Below are positions 40,051 through 48,597 of a stretch of DNA of 64,000 nt, piece after piece. Within the stretch, counting starts at the first letter, position 1. Each line of letters opens with the position of its first letter. Both the position numbers and the translations under genes were made by a program. Source of the stretch: Chloroflexota bacterium (GTDB lineage: Bacteria > Chloroflexota > Anaerolineae > Anaerolineales > Villigracilaceae); contig JACRBI010000038.1 in the NCBI GenBank assembly GCA_016234495.1, positions 144,242 through 208,241 of the forward strand, in the 5' to 3' direction. Under the pieces are notes generated by a model. It was not told the origin of the DNA. It worked only from the letters and a program-made list of their open reading frames with translations, and made no database searches.

Positions 40051-40707
40051 CTTAATACTGCTTCTTCCAAACCTGATCCCTCTGCCACTGAGACAACGCG
40101 CCGCCGTTATCAGCGCCTCTCTCCATTTTACGATGCGATGGAAAGAATGTCTGAGAGACGTTACCATCCCTGGCGCACAAAACTATGGTCGCAGGTATCG
40201 GGTTTACGTATCCTGGAGGTCGGTGTTGGGACTGGCAAGAATATGCCTTTTTATCCTGCTGACATTTCGATCATCGGCATCGACCTGACGCCCGGTATGT
40301 TACAGCGCGCCCAAAAACAAGCCGGCGAATTTCGATTAAGTTCAAGGGTTGAGCTTCAACCAGGCGACGTTCAACAATTGGATTTCCCGGAGAACAATTT
40401 TGATTCCGCTGTTGCCACTTTTGTTTTTTGTTCAGTGCCTGATCCAGTGCTTGGGTTGCGTGAACTTAAACGCGTGGTGAAGCCAGGTGGATACGTATTG
40501 CTCCTTGAACATATGCGTTCCCCAAATCCGTTTTTAGGAGTTGTGATGGATTTTCTCAACCCGTTAATCGTGCGATTGATGGGCGCAAACATTAATCGCA
40601 GGACTGTGGAAAATGTGCGTAATTCTGGGCTGGAGATCGTGCAGATTGAGGATTTAAGAGCTGGCGGAATCTTCAAGTTGATCACAGCTCGGGTTCCCTC
40701 TAAATAA
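40051..40707 (+). CDS. Class I SAM methyltransferase (UbiE-like)
   Basis: LRILEVGVGTGKNMPFYP; FVFCSVPDPVLGLRELKRVVKPGGYVLLLEH. Confidence 0.88.
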   Translation, partial: LNTASSKPDPSATETTRRRYQRLSPFYDAMERMSERRYHPWRTKLWSQVSGLRILEVGVGTGKNMPFYPADISIIGIDLTPGMLQRAQKQAGEFRLSSRVELQPGDVQQLDFPENNFDSAVATFVFCSVPDPVLGLRELKRVVKPGGYVLLLEHMRSPNPFLGVVMDFLNPLIVRLMGANINRRTVENVRNSGLEIVQIEDLRAGGIFKLITARVPSK

Positions 40708-40730
40708 AGTTGATTTGAGCAAGAAAAAAA

Positions 40731-41768
40731 ATGAATCCTATCTCCCGACGCGATTTTCTCAAACTAAGTACATCCACTTTTGCAAGCTTGGCTTTTTCTC
40801 CATTCCTGCCAGGTTTTGGAACTTTCGAGGATACAGAACAGGTGCGCGTGACATCCAATTCTGTTAGTGTATTCAGCACCCCGAATGATCAAAGTTTGAT
40901 CGTTGGTCAATGGTTCAGAGACGAACTAGTCAATATCTACGAAGAGGTAAACTCTGGCACACCGGTTTACAATCCAATCTGGTATCGTGTTTGGGGTGGG
41001 TTTATGCACCGCGCACGTCTGCAAAAGGTCAAGGTTATTCTCAACGAACCACTTGCCACGATTCCCGAAGGAACGCGCCAGCTTTCCGAACTCACCGTGC
41101 CTTACACACAAGCGATGCGTTATACAAAAACTTATGGATGGCAACCCAACTTGCGGCTTTATTATGGATCCGTACATTGGATTGATGGGATTGACGAAGG
41201 TCCAGATGGTCAGCCCTGGTATCGTATCTTCGATGAACTGATCGGTTTTCCATATCATGTTTTGGCGATCCACCTGCGCCCGATTCCATTTGAAGAATGG
41301 GCTCCCATTACTCCCGATGTGCCGCTCGATAACAAGCGTATTGAAGTTAATCTACCCACTCAGATTTTGACCGCTTACGAGTATGATCAAATTGTGTTTC
41401 AGACGAATATCTCCTCAGGTATCCCGGCTGGTAGGCCAAGCCCCAATGTAATTTCAACAAAGACGCCCAGCGGCGAATTTCGCATCATGTCGAAATATCC
41501 ATCCAAACATATGGGGAATGGCAGCCTATTTGCTGATCTGGATGATTATGAATTGCCTGGCGTTCCCTGGACTAGCTTCTTTACCGAATCGGGAGTCGCT
41601 TTCCACGGCACGTATTGGCACGATAACTTTGGCACGCCAATGAGTCATGGTTGTATTAACATGCGTATTGATGAAGCCAAGTGGGTGTTTCGTTGGGTTC
41701 AACCTCTGTACAAACCTGATCGTATCTTTACTCCTGGTTACGGAACGCGGGTATTGATCACTCCATAA
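40731..41768 (+). CDS. Tat-exported L,D-transpeptidase (YkuD)
   Basis: [38 protein letters not shown]. Confidence 0.92.
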   Translation: MNPISRRDFLKLSTSTFASLAFSPFLPGFGTFEDTEQVRVTSNSVSVFSTPNDQSLIVGQWFRDELVNIYEEVNSGTPVYNPIWYRVWGGFMHRARLQKVKVILNEPLATIPEGTRQLSELTVPYTQAMRYTKTYGWQPNLRLYYGSVHWIDGIDEGPDGQPWYRIFDELIGFPYHVLAIHLRPIPFEEWAPITPDVPLDNKRIEVNLPTQILTAYEYDQIVFQTNISSGIPAGRPSPNVISTKTPSGEFRIMSKYPSKHMGNGSLFADLDDYELPGVPWTSFFTESGVAFHGTYWHDNFGTPMSHGCINMRIDEAKWVFRWVQPLYKPDRIFTPGYGTRVLITP

Positions 41769-41826
41769 CAAGTAAATCCTTATTATCTTCAAAACCGAAA
41801 CTGAATTTATATCCATGACATTTGTC

Positions 41827-41895
41827 ATAAGCCATTTGGCGTATAAGTCGTTACGCTATCCTGCGCTGGAGACAATCGACTTGTCAGACTATTAT
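41827..41895 (+). promoter_or_regulatory. Regulon promoter n: ATAAGCCATTTGGCGTAT-N18-GCGCT-N22-TATTAT
   Basis: Upstream of 41923. Confidence 0.73.
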
Positions 41896-41922
41896 TGGGC
41901 TATCCGATACTGGAGGCCCAAT

Positions 41923-42369
41923 ATGTTTTCAAAAACACGCAAACTCTTATTTCTTTCACTTATCGTGGTTTTGTTGTCCACAATAATTTCCGCCTGTTCA
42001 ACTTCAAAATCAAGTGATGTCCATCTCTACATGATGCCGATGGATCAAATGCCTGCGGACGTGCAAGCCGCGCCTGTGGCAGTGCAGGAGGCATATCAAT
42101 TTGCCTCCATCAATCCCGATGTTATGAAGGACATTCCCTGCTATTGCGGTTGCAGCGATATCGGACATGCATCGAATTATGACTGCTATGTTTCAGAGGT
42201 GGATGCCCAAGGTGCCATCAAGTTCGATAACCATGCGCTTGGATGTTCGATCTGCGTGGACATCACCAAAGATGTCATGCGGATGTTGCAAGAGGGGCAG
42301 ACGCCTGCAGAAGCCAGAGCATATGTAGATGCAACCTATGCCAAGTACGGACCTTCCAACATCCCCTAA
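41923..42369 (+). CDS. PCYCGC-motif lipoprotein
   Basis: Lipobox IISACS; DIPCYCGCSDIGHASNYDCYV; HALGCSICVDI. Confidence 0.85.
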   Translation: MFSKTRKLLFLSLIVVLLSTIISACSTSKSSDVHLYMMPMDQMPADVQAAPVAVQEAYQFASINPDVMKDIPCYCGCSDIGHASNYDCYVSEVDAQGAIKFDNHALGCSICVDITKDVMRMLQEGQTPAEARAYVDATYAKYGPSNIP

Positions 42370-42373
42370 CCTG

Positions 42374-42817
42374 ATGCGCTTTTATTTCCATCTTCTCCTC
42401 TTTGTGATGGCTGGACTGGTAGTGGCGTTCGCGCCTTTGCCAGTTCCTCCCATTGCGCCTCAGGAGCGGACCTTTCGGATTGATGCGCGACAATTTGCCT
42501 ATTCTCCCTCCGAGCTGAAAGTCAATCCCGGCGATACCGTGACCCTCCAACTCGTCAGCACCGATGTCGTACATGGACTTTACGTGGATGGCTACGACAT
42601 CTCCATTGAAGCCGACCCAGGTCAATCCGCAACCCTTACCTTCGTTGCCGACAAACAAGGTTCCTTCCGCTTTCGCTGCAATCTCACCTGTGGAGCCATG
42701 CACCCCTTCATGATCGGCAAGTTGACTGTCGGCACAAACAATTGGCTCTTTCGTTCCTTGGGATTAGCAACATTGGCTGTTTTTGGCGCACTCATCTCAA
42801 CAAAGCAAAAAGCATAG
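42374..42817 (+). CDS. Stand-alone CuA-type cupredoxin (Cox2-like), membrane anchored
   Basis: CNLTCGAMHPFM matches CuA C-x3-C-x3-H-x2-M; upstream VVHGLYV His. Confidence 0.85.
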   Translation: MRFYFHLLLFVMAGLVVAFAPLPVPPIAPQERTFRIDARQFAYSPSELKVNPGDTVTLQLVSTDVVHGLYVDGYDISIEADPGQSATLTFVADKQGSFRFRCNLTCGAMHPFMIGKLTVGTNNWLFRSLGLATLAVFGALISTKQKA

Positions 42818-42824
42818 TCTCATC

Positions 42825-44156
42825 ATGACAAAGATCGAACTTACCCGTAACCCCTTCATAAAGAACGCGCTCAAAAGCCGTTACCCCCAACTGGCAGTTT
42901 TTATCGTGATGTTGGTTGGGTACATCTTTGCCATCCTTGCAGGACTCATCGGTACTCCAGTGGGGAGTCACAACTTTAGCATTGTCTTCGTCTGGATCGC
43001 ATGGTGGGCGATCCTCATCCTTGTCGCTGTCCCATTCTTTGGGCGCGGATGGTGTGCGGTCTGCCCAATCCCGCTTCCTGGTGAATGGCTACAGCGTGGC
43101 GCAGTATTAACTCCGCCAGAGAAAAGACCTAAGTGGCTGAACCTGCGCGTGCCAAAAATGTTTCGCAACATCTGGTTGCAGAATATTTCATTTCTTCTTC
43201 TTGCTCTCTTTAGCAGTGTCCTGCTTACCACTCCAAATATCACGGGTATTGTGCTTGCCGCCATGCTTTTCGCCGCAATTGGATTGAGCGCCATCTTCGA
43301 GCGACGCGCTTTCTGCCGCTATCTCTGTCCCGTAGGTGGCTTTATCGGTTTATATTCTCAAACGGCGCCGATTGAATTGCGAATCAAAGATAAACAAATA
43401 TGCGTAAGCTGTGAAGGCAAGCCTTGCTACAACGGTTCGCAAGCAGGTTACGGTTGTCCGTGGGATGTTTTCCCTGGCGGATTAACAAAGAACACCTATT
43501 GTGGTCTGTGCATGGAATGTATCCGCACCTGCCCTCACGATAATATTGCGGTCAATCTACGTCCCTTCTCTGCCGACCTTGCCAAACCATCTACAAGAAT
43601 GGATGAAGCCTTCAAAGCCTTCATCATGCTCGGTTCAGCCATGATTTATGCGGGTGTATTACTTGGTCCGTGGGGTGCATTCAAAGATGCGGCTTATAAC
43701 GTCGGCACGAGTGCTTGGTTTATTTATGCCGTTATTTTTCTTTCAATTATCTTCGTCATTCTCCCTGGATTTTTCACACTCGGAATTCTAAAAGCGAAGA
43801 GCGCTCTCCCACTGAAGCAACGATTTGCTTCTCTCGCAACCGCTCTCATTCCATTAGGCTTGATGTTTTGGGTGGCATTCAGTTTATCTTTTGTCCTGAC
43901 CAACGCATCTTACATTATCGCCGCACTTTCCGATCCGCTTGGTCTCGGCTGGAATTTGTTTGGCACAGCCAACGCCGTGTGGCAGCCCATGCTCTTCTCC
44001 ATTCTTGCGCCTGCTCAAACACTGGCATTGGTCGGTGGCTTGATCTGGTCCGCCCGCACGGCGCAGAAAGCCGCAAACGAAGTAAAAGTTTCATCCATCC
44101 CAGTGATTATTTATTCATTTATTGTCACATCCATCATGCTCTGGTTACTACTATGA
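42825..44156 (+). CDS. 4Fe-4S polyferredoxin membrane protein (NapH/FtrD-like)
   Basis: RGWCAVCPIPLPG; RRAFCRYLCPVGG; CGLCMECIRTCPHDNI. Confidence 0.85.
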   Translation: MTKIELTRNPFIKNALKSRYPQLAVFIVMLVGYIFAILAGLIGTPVGSHNFSIVFVWIAWWAILILVAVPFFGRGWCAVCPIPLPGEWLQRGAVLTPPEKRPKWLNLRVPKMFRNIWLQNISFLLLALFSSVLLTTPNITGIVLAAMLFAAIGLSAIFERRAFCRYLCPVGGFIGLYSQTAPIELRIKDKQICVSCEGKPCYNGSQAGYGCPWDVFPGGLTKNTYCGLCMECIRTCPHDNIAVNLRPFSADLAKPSTRMDEAFKAFIMLGSAMIYAGVLLGPWGAFKDAAYNVGTSAWFIYAVIFLSIIFVILPGFFTLGILKAKSALPLKQRFASLATALIPLGLMFWVAFSLSFVLTNASYIIAALSDPLGLGWNLFGTANAVWQPMLFSILAPAQTLALVGGLIWSARTAQKAANEVKVSSIPVIIYSFIVTSIMLWLLL

Positions 44157-45130
44157 ATCGTTCCGAACTCCTCTCACGCATTTTTGTCATAACAGGAATC
44201 ATCCTCGCAATTGGAGCGCCATTGGTTTTTTGGACTCGCACGCCGCTCATCCACGCGCGCATGGCGGAGAATGGCGGTTGGAATCCAGATATTATTCAAG
44301 CAGAAGTTGGCAAGCCCCTCCAACTAAAGATTACTTCGGATGATGTTGTACATGGTTTCGCCGTGGGGCAGATGGACATGCAAAGTGTGGACATCCTCCC
44401 AGGGAAAGTCTCCGAAATCACTTTGAACTTCGATAAGCCTGGAATTTACACCTTCTTCTGCACGCGCTGGTGCGGACTCAATCACTGGCGGATGCGCGGC
44501 ACAATTGAAGTCAGCGGTTCATCTTCGGACCCTGAACCTGTTTCTGTTCCGTTGTATGTGACTCTCAACCTCGACATTGACGCTCCGCACGACGCGCCTG
44601 TTATTCCCAGTGGTCAGCCGTCTGCAATCAACGGACAGCAACTAGTAACCAATTTGCCAATTAACCAATCCACCGACTATTATCGCGCAAATTCACCCTA
44701 TCAAGTATTCGATGAACTGAGTAGCGCAGTTCTCACCGAATCAGAACGCTGGGATTTGGTTGCTTCCATCTGGAAATCCAACACGACACCTGAATCGCTC
44801 GCAAATGGACAACAACTCTATGCCCAAAACTGCGCGGCTTGTCATGGCGAGAATGGCGCGGGCGATGGAGTCTTTGCCGATGACCTCGCCGCATCGGGTG
44901 AAGCATCCATGCAGACCATGACTGGTGCAGAAAATATGATGATGCAATCCCCTGTTGATTTCACCAATCCGACGCGGATGCTGGGTGCAAGCCCAGCGCT
45001 ATTGCAGGGAAAAATCCTGCGCGGCGGCATGGGTACGGGTATGCCCATGTGGGGCTCAATCTTTACCGAAGAACAAATCTGGGATTTGATCGCATATCTA
45101 TATTCGTTCCAGTTTGAATATCAAAATTAA
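44153..45130 (+). CDS. CuA cupredoxin - cytochrome c fusion
   Basis: CTRWCGLNHWRM CuA motif; CAACHGENGAGDG heme c site. Confidence 0.9.
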   Translation: MNRSELLSRIFVITGIILAIGAPLVFWTRTPLIHARMAENGGWNPDIIQAEVGKPLQLKITSDDVVHGFAVGQMDMQSVDILPGKVSEITLNFDKPGIYTFFCTRWCGLNHWRMRGTIEVSGSSSDPEPVSVPLYVTLNLDIDAPHDAPVIPSGQPSAINGQQLVTNLPINQSTDYYRANSPYQVFDELSSAVLTESERWDLVASIWKSNTTPESLANGQQLYAQNCAACHGENGAGDGVFADDLAASGEASMQTMTGAENMMMQSPVDFTNPTRMLGASPALLQGKILRGGMGTGMPMWGSIFTEEQIWDLIAYLYSFQFEYQN

Positions 45131-45139
45131 GGAGACTCT

Positions 45140-45601
45140 ATGAGCAAAAAACATAAGAGACAAAAACAAAGGAGAAGTTTTCCCTGGTCGATTGTAGCGA
45201 TTGGCGGTGTCTTGCTACTCATCGCGGCTTTCTTCCTTGCCAATCGGGGCGGCGATGGCGGTGGTACTCCATCCATTACAGTCGATCAACAAAAGATTGA
45301 TTACGGCGATGTGAAATTTGGTGTCAATAAAACCTTTGCCATCAAAGTCACCAATACGGGTGACGGTACATTGCGCTTCAAAGAAGAGCCGTATATCGAA
45401 ATACTGGAGGGGTGCTGACCTCCTCAACTTACCATCGGTTCGATGGTACTCAAACCTGGCGAAAGCACGATCATTGAATCCAGTGTCTTCATGATGCACG
45501 AAGGCATGGATGGTCCGCATAATTTCGGGGTTCATCTCAAAACGAACGACCCTGCAAATCCTGATCTGATTGTGAATGTATTATCCAATTGGATCCCATA
45601 A
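45140..45601 (+). CDS. DUF1573-like protein read through in-frame TGA; candidate selenoprotein (U at 45416-45418)
   Basis: ...FKEEPYIEILEGC-U-PPQLTIGSMVLKPGESTIIESSVFMMHEGMDGPHNFGVHLKTNDPANPDLIVNVLSNWIP*; frame continuous after TGA. Confidence 0.75.
45430..45448 (+). promoter_or_regulatory. Candidate bacterial SECIS stem-loop
   Basis: TACCATC-GGTTC-GATGGTA, 7-bp perfect stem; 18 nt from TGA to apical loop; loop starts GG. Confidence 0.6.
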
Positions 45602-45621
45602 AATCTGGAGGTCTATATTCA

Positions 45622-46449
45622 ATGTTAGCAAGTTTTCTGTTATCACTACGCGAGGGATTGGAAGCCGCCCTCATCATCGGTATCGTGTTGGGCGTTCTGG
45701 TGAAGTTAAAACGTACCGACTTGAATGCTGTTGTCTGGCGCGGGGTAGGGCTGGCAGCCTTATTGAGTCTTCTCGCGGCTATCGCCCTTAACCTGCTTGG
45801 AATGGAATTCGAAGGCAAAGGCGAAGAAATTTTTGAAGGCATTGCCATGCTTCTTGCCGCAGGTGTCCTGACCTGGATGATCTTATGGATGCAAAATCAC
45901 GGAGGCACGCTTAAGAATGAAATTGAGGAGCAAACCAATCAGGCGACACTGGGGAAGGGACAAAAAGCCTTATTCGCGCTGGCATTTCTAGCTGTGTTCC
46001 GCGAAGGTATCGAGCTGGCGTTATTCCTGCTCGCCGCAAGGTTGACATCCAGTCCGTTGCAGACGATAACGGGCGCATTACTTGGGTTGATTAGCGCAGG
46101 AATTTTGGGATGGATATTGTTTACATCCACCATGAAACTCAGCCTGCGTAATTTCTTTGGCGCAACCAATATTCTGTTGGTTATTTTTGCGGCTGGGCTG
46201 GTTGGGTTGGGTGTTCACGAGTTTAATGAAGCAGGTGTAATCCCCTCAGTGATCGAGCATATTTGGGATGTCAATGGAGTTCTGAGTGACAAGAGCGAGA
46301 TGGGGTTAATTCTGAAAGCCCTCGTCGGGTATAACGGCAATCCTTCCCTGACGGAAGTGGGCGCTTACATTAGTTACCTGGCGGTTCTGATTGCCATCCT
46401 CCTAACCCAGAGAAGGAAACAAAGCCCTGTGAAAGTGACAACGAGATAA
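45622..46449 (+). CDS. FTR1-family iron permease
   Basis: SLREGLEAALIIGIVLGVL; AVFREGIELALFL. Confidence 0.9.
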   Translation: MLASFLLSLREGLEAALIIGIVLGVLVKLKRTDLNAVVWRGVGLAALLSLLAAIALNLLGMEFEGKGEEIFEGIAMLLAAGVLTWMILWMQNHGGTLKNEIEEQTNQATLGKGQKALFALAFLAVFREGIELALFLLAARLTSSPLQTITGALLGLISAGILGWILFTSTMKLSLRNFFGATNILLVIFAAGLVGLGVHEFNEAGVIPSVIEHIWDVNGVLSDKSEMGLILKALVGYNGNPSLTEVGAYISYLAVLIAILLTQRRKQSPVKVTTR

Positions 46450-46451
46450 TC

Positions 46452-46481
46452 AAACGCCTTCGGAACTTTCCGAAGGCGTTT
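46452..46481. terminator. Bidirectional terminator between convergent genes
   Basis: AAACGCCTTCGGA ... TCCGAAGGCGTTT. Confidence 0.8.
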
Positions 46482-46485
46482 ATCT

Positions 46486-48573
46486 TTATTTCTGCTTCAA
46501 CAATCTCGCCGAATTCCCCATGATGCCAATATCAGGCAGAGACTGCGCTGCGGCAGCGAGGACAGGTGGAAGGACGCCAATCGCTGCGAGGGATAATCCC
46601 ACAATGTTATAAACCGTGGTGAATGCCAGGTTCGCCTTAACGATCCGCATGGTGCGCTGGGCGATCTTCAATACATCTGGCACCAAATTCCAATCCTCGC
46701 GCATGAGGGCAATATGCGCGGCTTCAATGGCAACATCTGTGCCCGCCGCACCCATTGCGATACCGACATTTGCCTGGGCAAGCGCGGGCGCGTCATTCAC
46801 ACCATCGCCGATCATGACCACAACATGTCCCTTTGCTTGATATTCCTTGACCACATCGATCTTGTGTTCTGGAAGAAGGTTGGCGCGGTAGGAGACGCCC
46901 AGTTTTTCTGCGAGTGCGGATGCGGTTCTTTCATTATCTCCTGTGAGCAGTTCGATATGCCGAATACCCAGTGAACGCACCTCAGCAAGTGCGTTTGGCA
47001 CTTCGGAACGTAATGTGTCAGCCGCCGCAAACACGCCCACCAATTCCTGGTTCCTTTCCATAAACAAAAGAGTTTTACCCTGTGCTTCGAGCTCAGTGGC
47101 AACCGAAAGGGATGCGGCAGATGGGATCATGCGTCGATTACCCACTCTTATGATTTGAGCATTGATGGTTGCCTGCACACCATGCCCAGGGATGGCTTCA
47201 AATTTTTCAGGCTCAACCAGCGCGGAATTTTCCTCACGGGCAAGCACACGCACTGCTTCTGCCAGAGGATGTTCAGAGTAGCGTTCGGCAGAGGCGGCAA
47301 GACCAAGCAGATCTGCACGTGAAAGCCCATTCAATGAAACCACATCTGTCACCTGCGGTTGACCGAGGGTAAGCGTACCCGTCTTATCCACCAGTAAAAC
47401 ATCAGCACGAGCCAGAAGTTCAAGATACTTGCCGCCCTTAATGAGCAGTCCGCGTTTGGCGCTGGCACCGACCGAAGCAAGCATGGCAACGGGTGTTGCG
47501 AGCGCGAAGGAACAGGAACATGCGACCAGCAGGACAGCGGCGGTGGATAATGGATTGCGGGTGAATAGGAAGGTTAACCCTGCGATCACAGCTACCACGG
47601 GCAGATACCAGGCGCTGAATTTATCGGCAATTTGTTGGACGTCGGCACGATGCGCTTCCGCCTCCTCCACCATTTTGACCACACGCCCAAAGGTGCTATC
47701 TGTGCCAATTCTTTCAGTGCGGATTCGCAGACTGCCGAGTTTCGCGATGGTGGCGGCAAATACATGAGTTCCGTTTGCCGCTTCAATGGGCATGGATTCT
47801 CCTGTGATGGCAGATTGATCGATGGTTGCCTGTCCGCTGATGACTTCACCATCCACGGCGATCTTTTCGCCAGGACGCACGATGATAGTCTCACCAAGTT
47901 TCACTTCACTGACGGGGATTTCCAATTCTGCACCTTCGCGTTCCACGCGGGCGGTCTGTGGCGCAAGGGATGTCAATTCCTTTACGGCGCGGCGTGCGGA
48001 TTCGGTGGTGAAGTTCTCAACGTAGTCTCCAACTCGCATGAATACAACCACAAGCGCCGCCGTAACCCATTGACCCACCACCAGCGCGGCAATTACACCG
48101 ACGGTCATCAAGGTGTGAGAAATGATCTGCCGTTTCAGCGTGGCGCGGATAACGTTCGTAAAGACGGGGTAGCCGCCTGCGATGACGAACACGACACCAA
48201 GCGGGAAGGGGATCAGGTCATTGAGAAAATCGAACAAGCCCAAGCCTTCGCCAAAGATCACCACACTCAAAATGATGGCGAACACGCTGACCAGCAGGAT
48301 CGTCAATCGGCGGTTGAAATCGCCCATTGAAATAGGATCAGCTTTCGGGGAGTCGGAAGCGGGCACGTCATATCCCGCACCCTGAACAGCAGAGCGAATC
48401 GTGGGAATATCCACTTGGGCAGGGTCGAGTTTGACAACTGCCTTTTCTGTGCCCAGAAAAACATTCACGGATTGCACGCCGGGCAGTTTTTCGATGGCAT
48501 GTTGGACGTGCTGGGTGCATTCGGCGCAGTCCATGCCCGAGATGGGCACCTCTAAAGTTTGTAAGTTAGACAT
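46486..48573 (-). CDS. P1B-type metal ATPase with CSC transmembrane motif
   Basis: [43 protein letters not shown]. Confidence 0.92.
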   Translation of the reverse strand: MSNLQTLEVPISGMDCAECTQHVQHAIEKLPGVQSVNVFLGTEKAVVKLDPAQVDIPTIRSAVQGAGYDVPASDSPKADPISMGDFNRRLTILLVSVFAIILSVVIFGEGLGLFDFLNDLIPFPLGVVFVIAGGYPVFTNVIRATLKRQIISHTLMTVGVIAALVVGQWVTAALVVVFMRVGDYVENFTTESARRAVKELTSLAPQTARVEREGAELEIPVSEVKLGETIIVRPGEKIAVDGEVISGQATIDQSAITGESMPIEAANGTHVFAATIAKLGSLRIRTERIGTDSTFGRVVKMVEEAEAHRADVQQIADKFSAWYLPVVAVIAGLTFLFTRNPLSTAAVLLVACSCSFALATPVAMLASVGASAKRGLLIKGGKYLELLARADVLLVDKTGTLTLGQPQVTDVVSLNGLSRADLLGLAASAERYSEHPLAEAVRVLAREENSALVEPEKFEAIPGHGVQATINAQIIRVGNRRMIPSAASLSVATELEAQGKTLLFMERNQELVGVFAAADTLRSEVPNALAEVRSLGIRHIELLTGDNERTASALAEKLGVSYRANLLPEHKIDVVKEYQAKGHVVVMIGDGVNDAPALAQANVGIAMGAAGTDVAIEAAHIALMREDWNLVPDVLKIAQRTMRIVKANLAFTTVYNIVGLSLAAIGVLPPVLAAAAQSLPDIGIMGNSARLLKQK

Positions 48574-48597
48574 GTGAGTCCTCTGTTTTTGAAATTT

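Noticed and set aside
43715-44152. N-terminal extension of the 43715-45130 ORF
   Set aside because: Overlaps the polyferredoxin gene out of frame; true start is MNRSELL at 44153.
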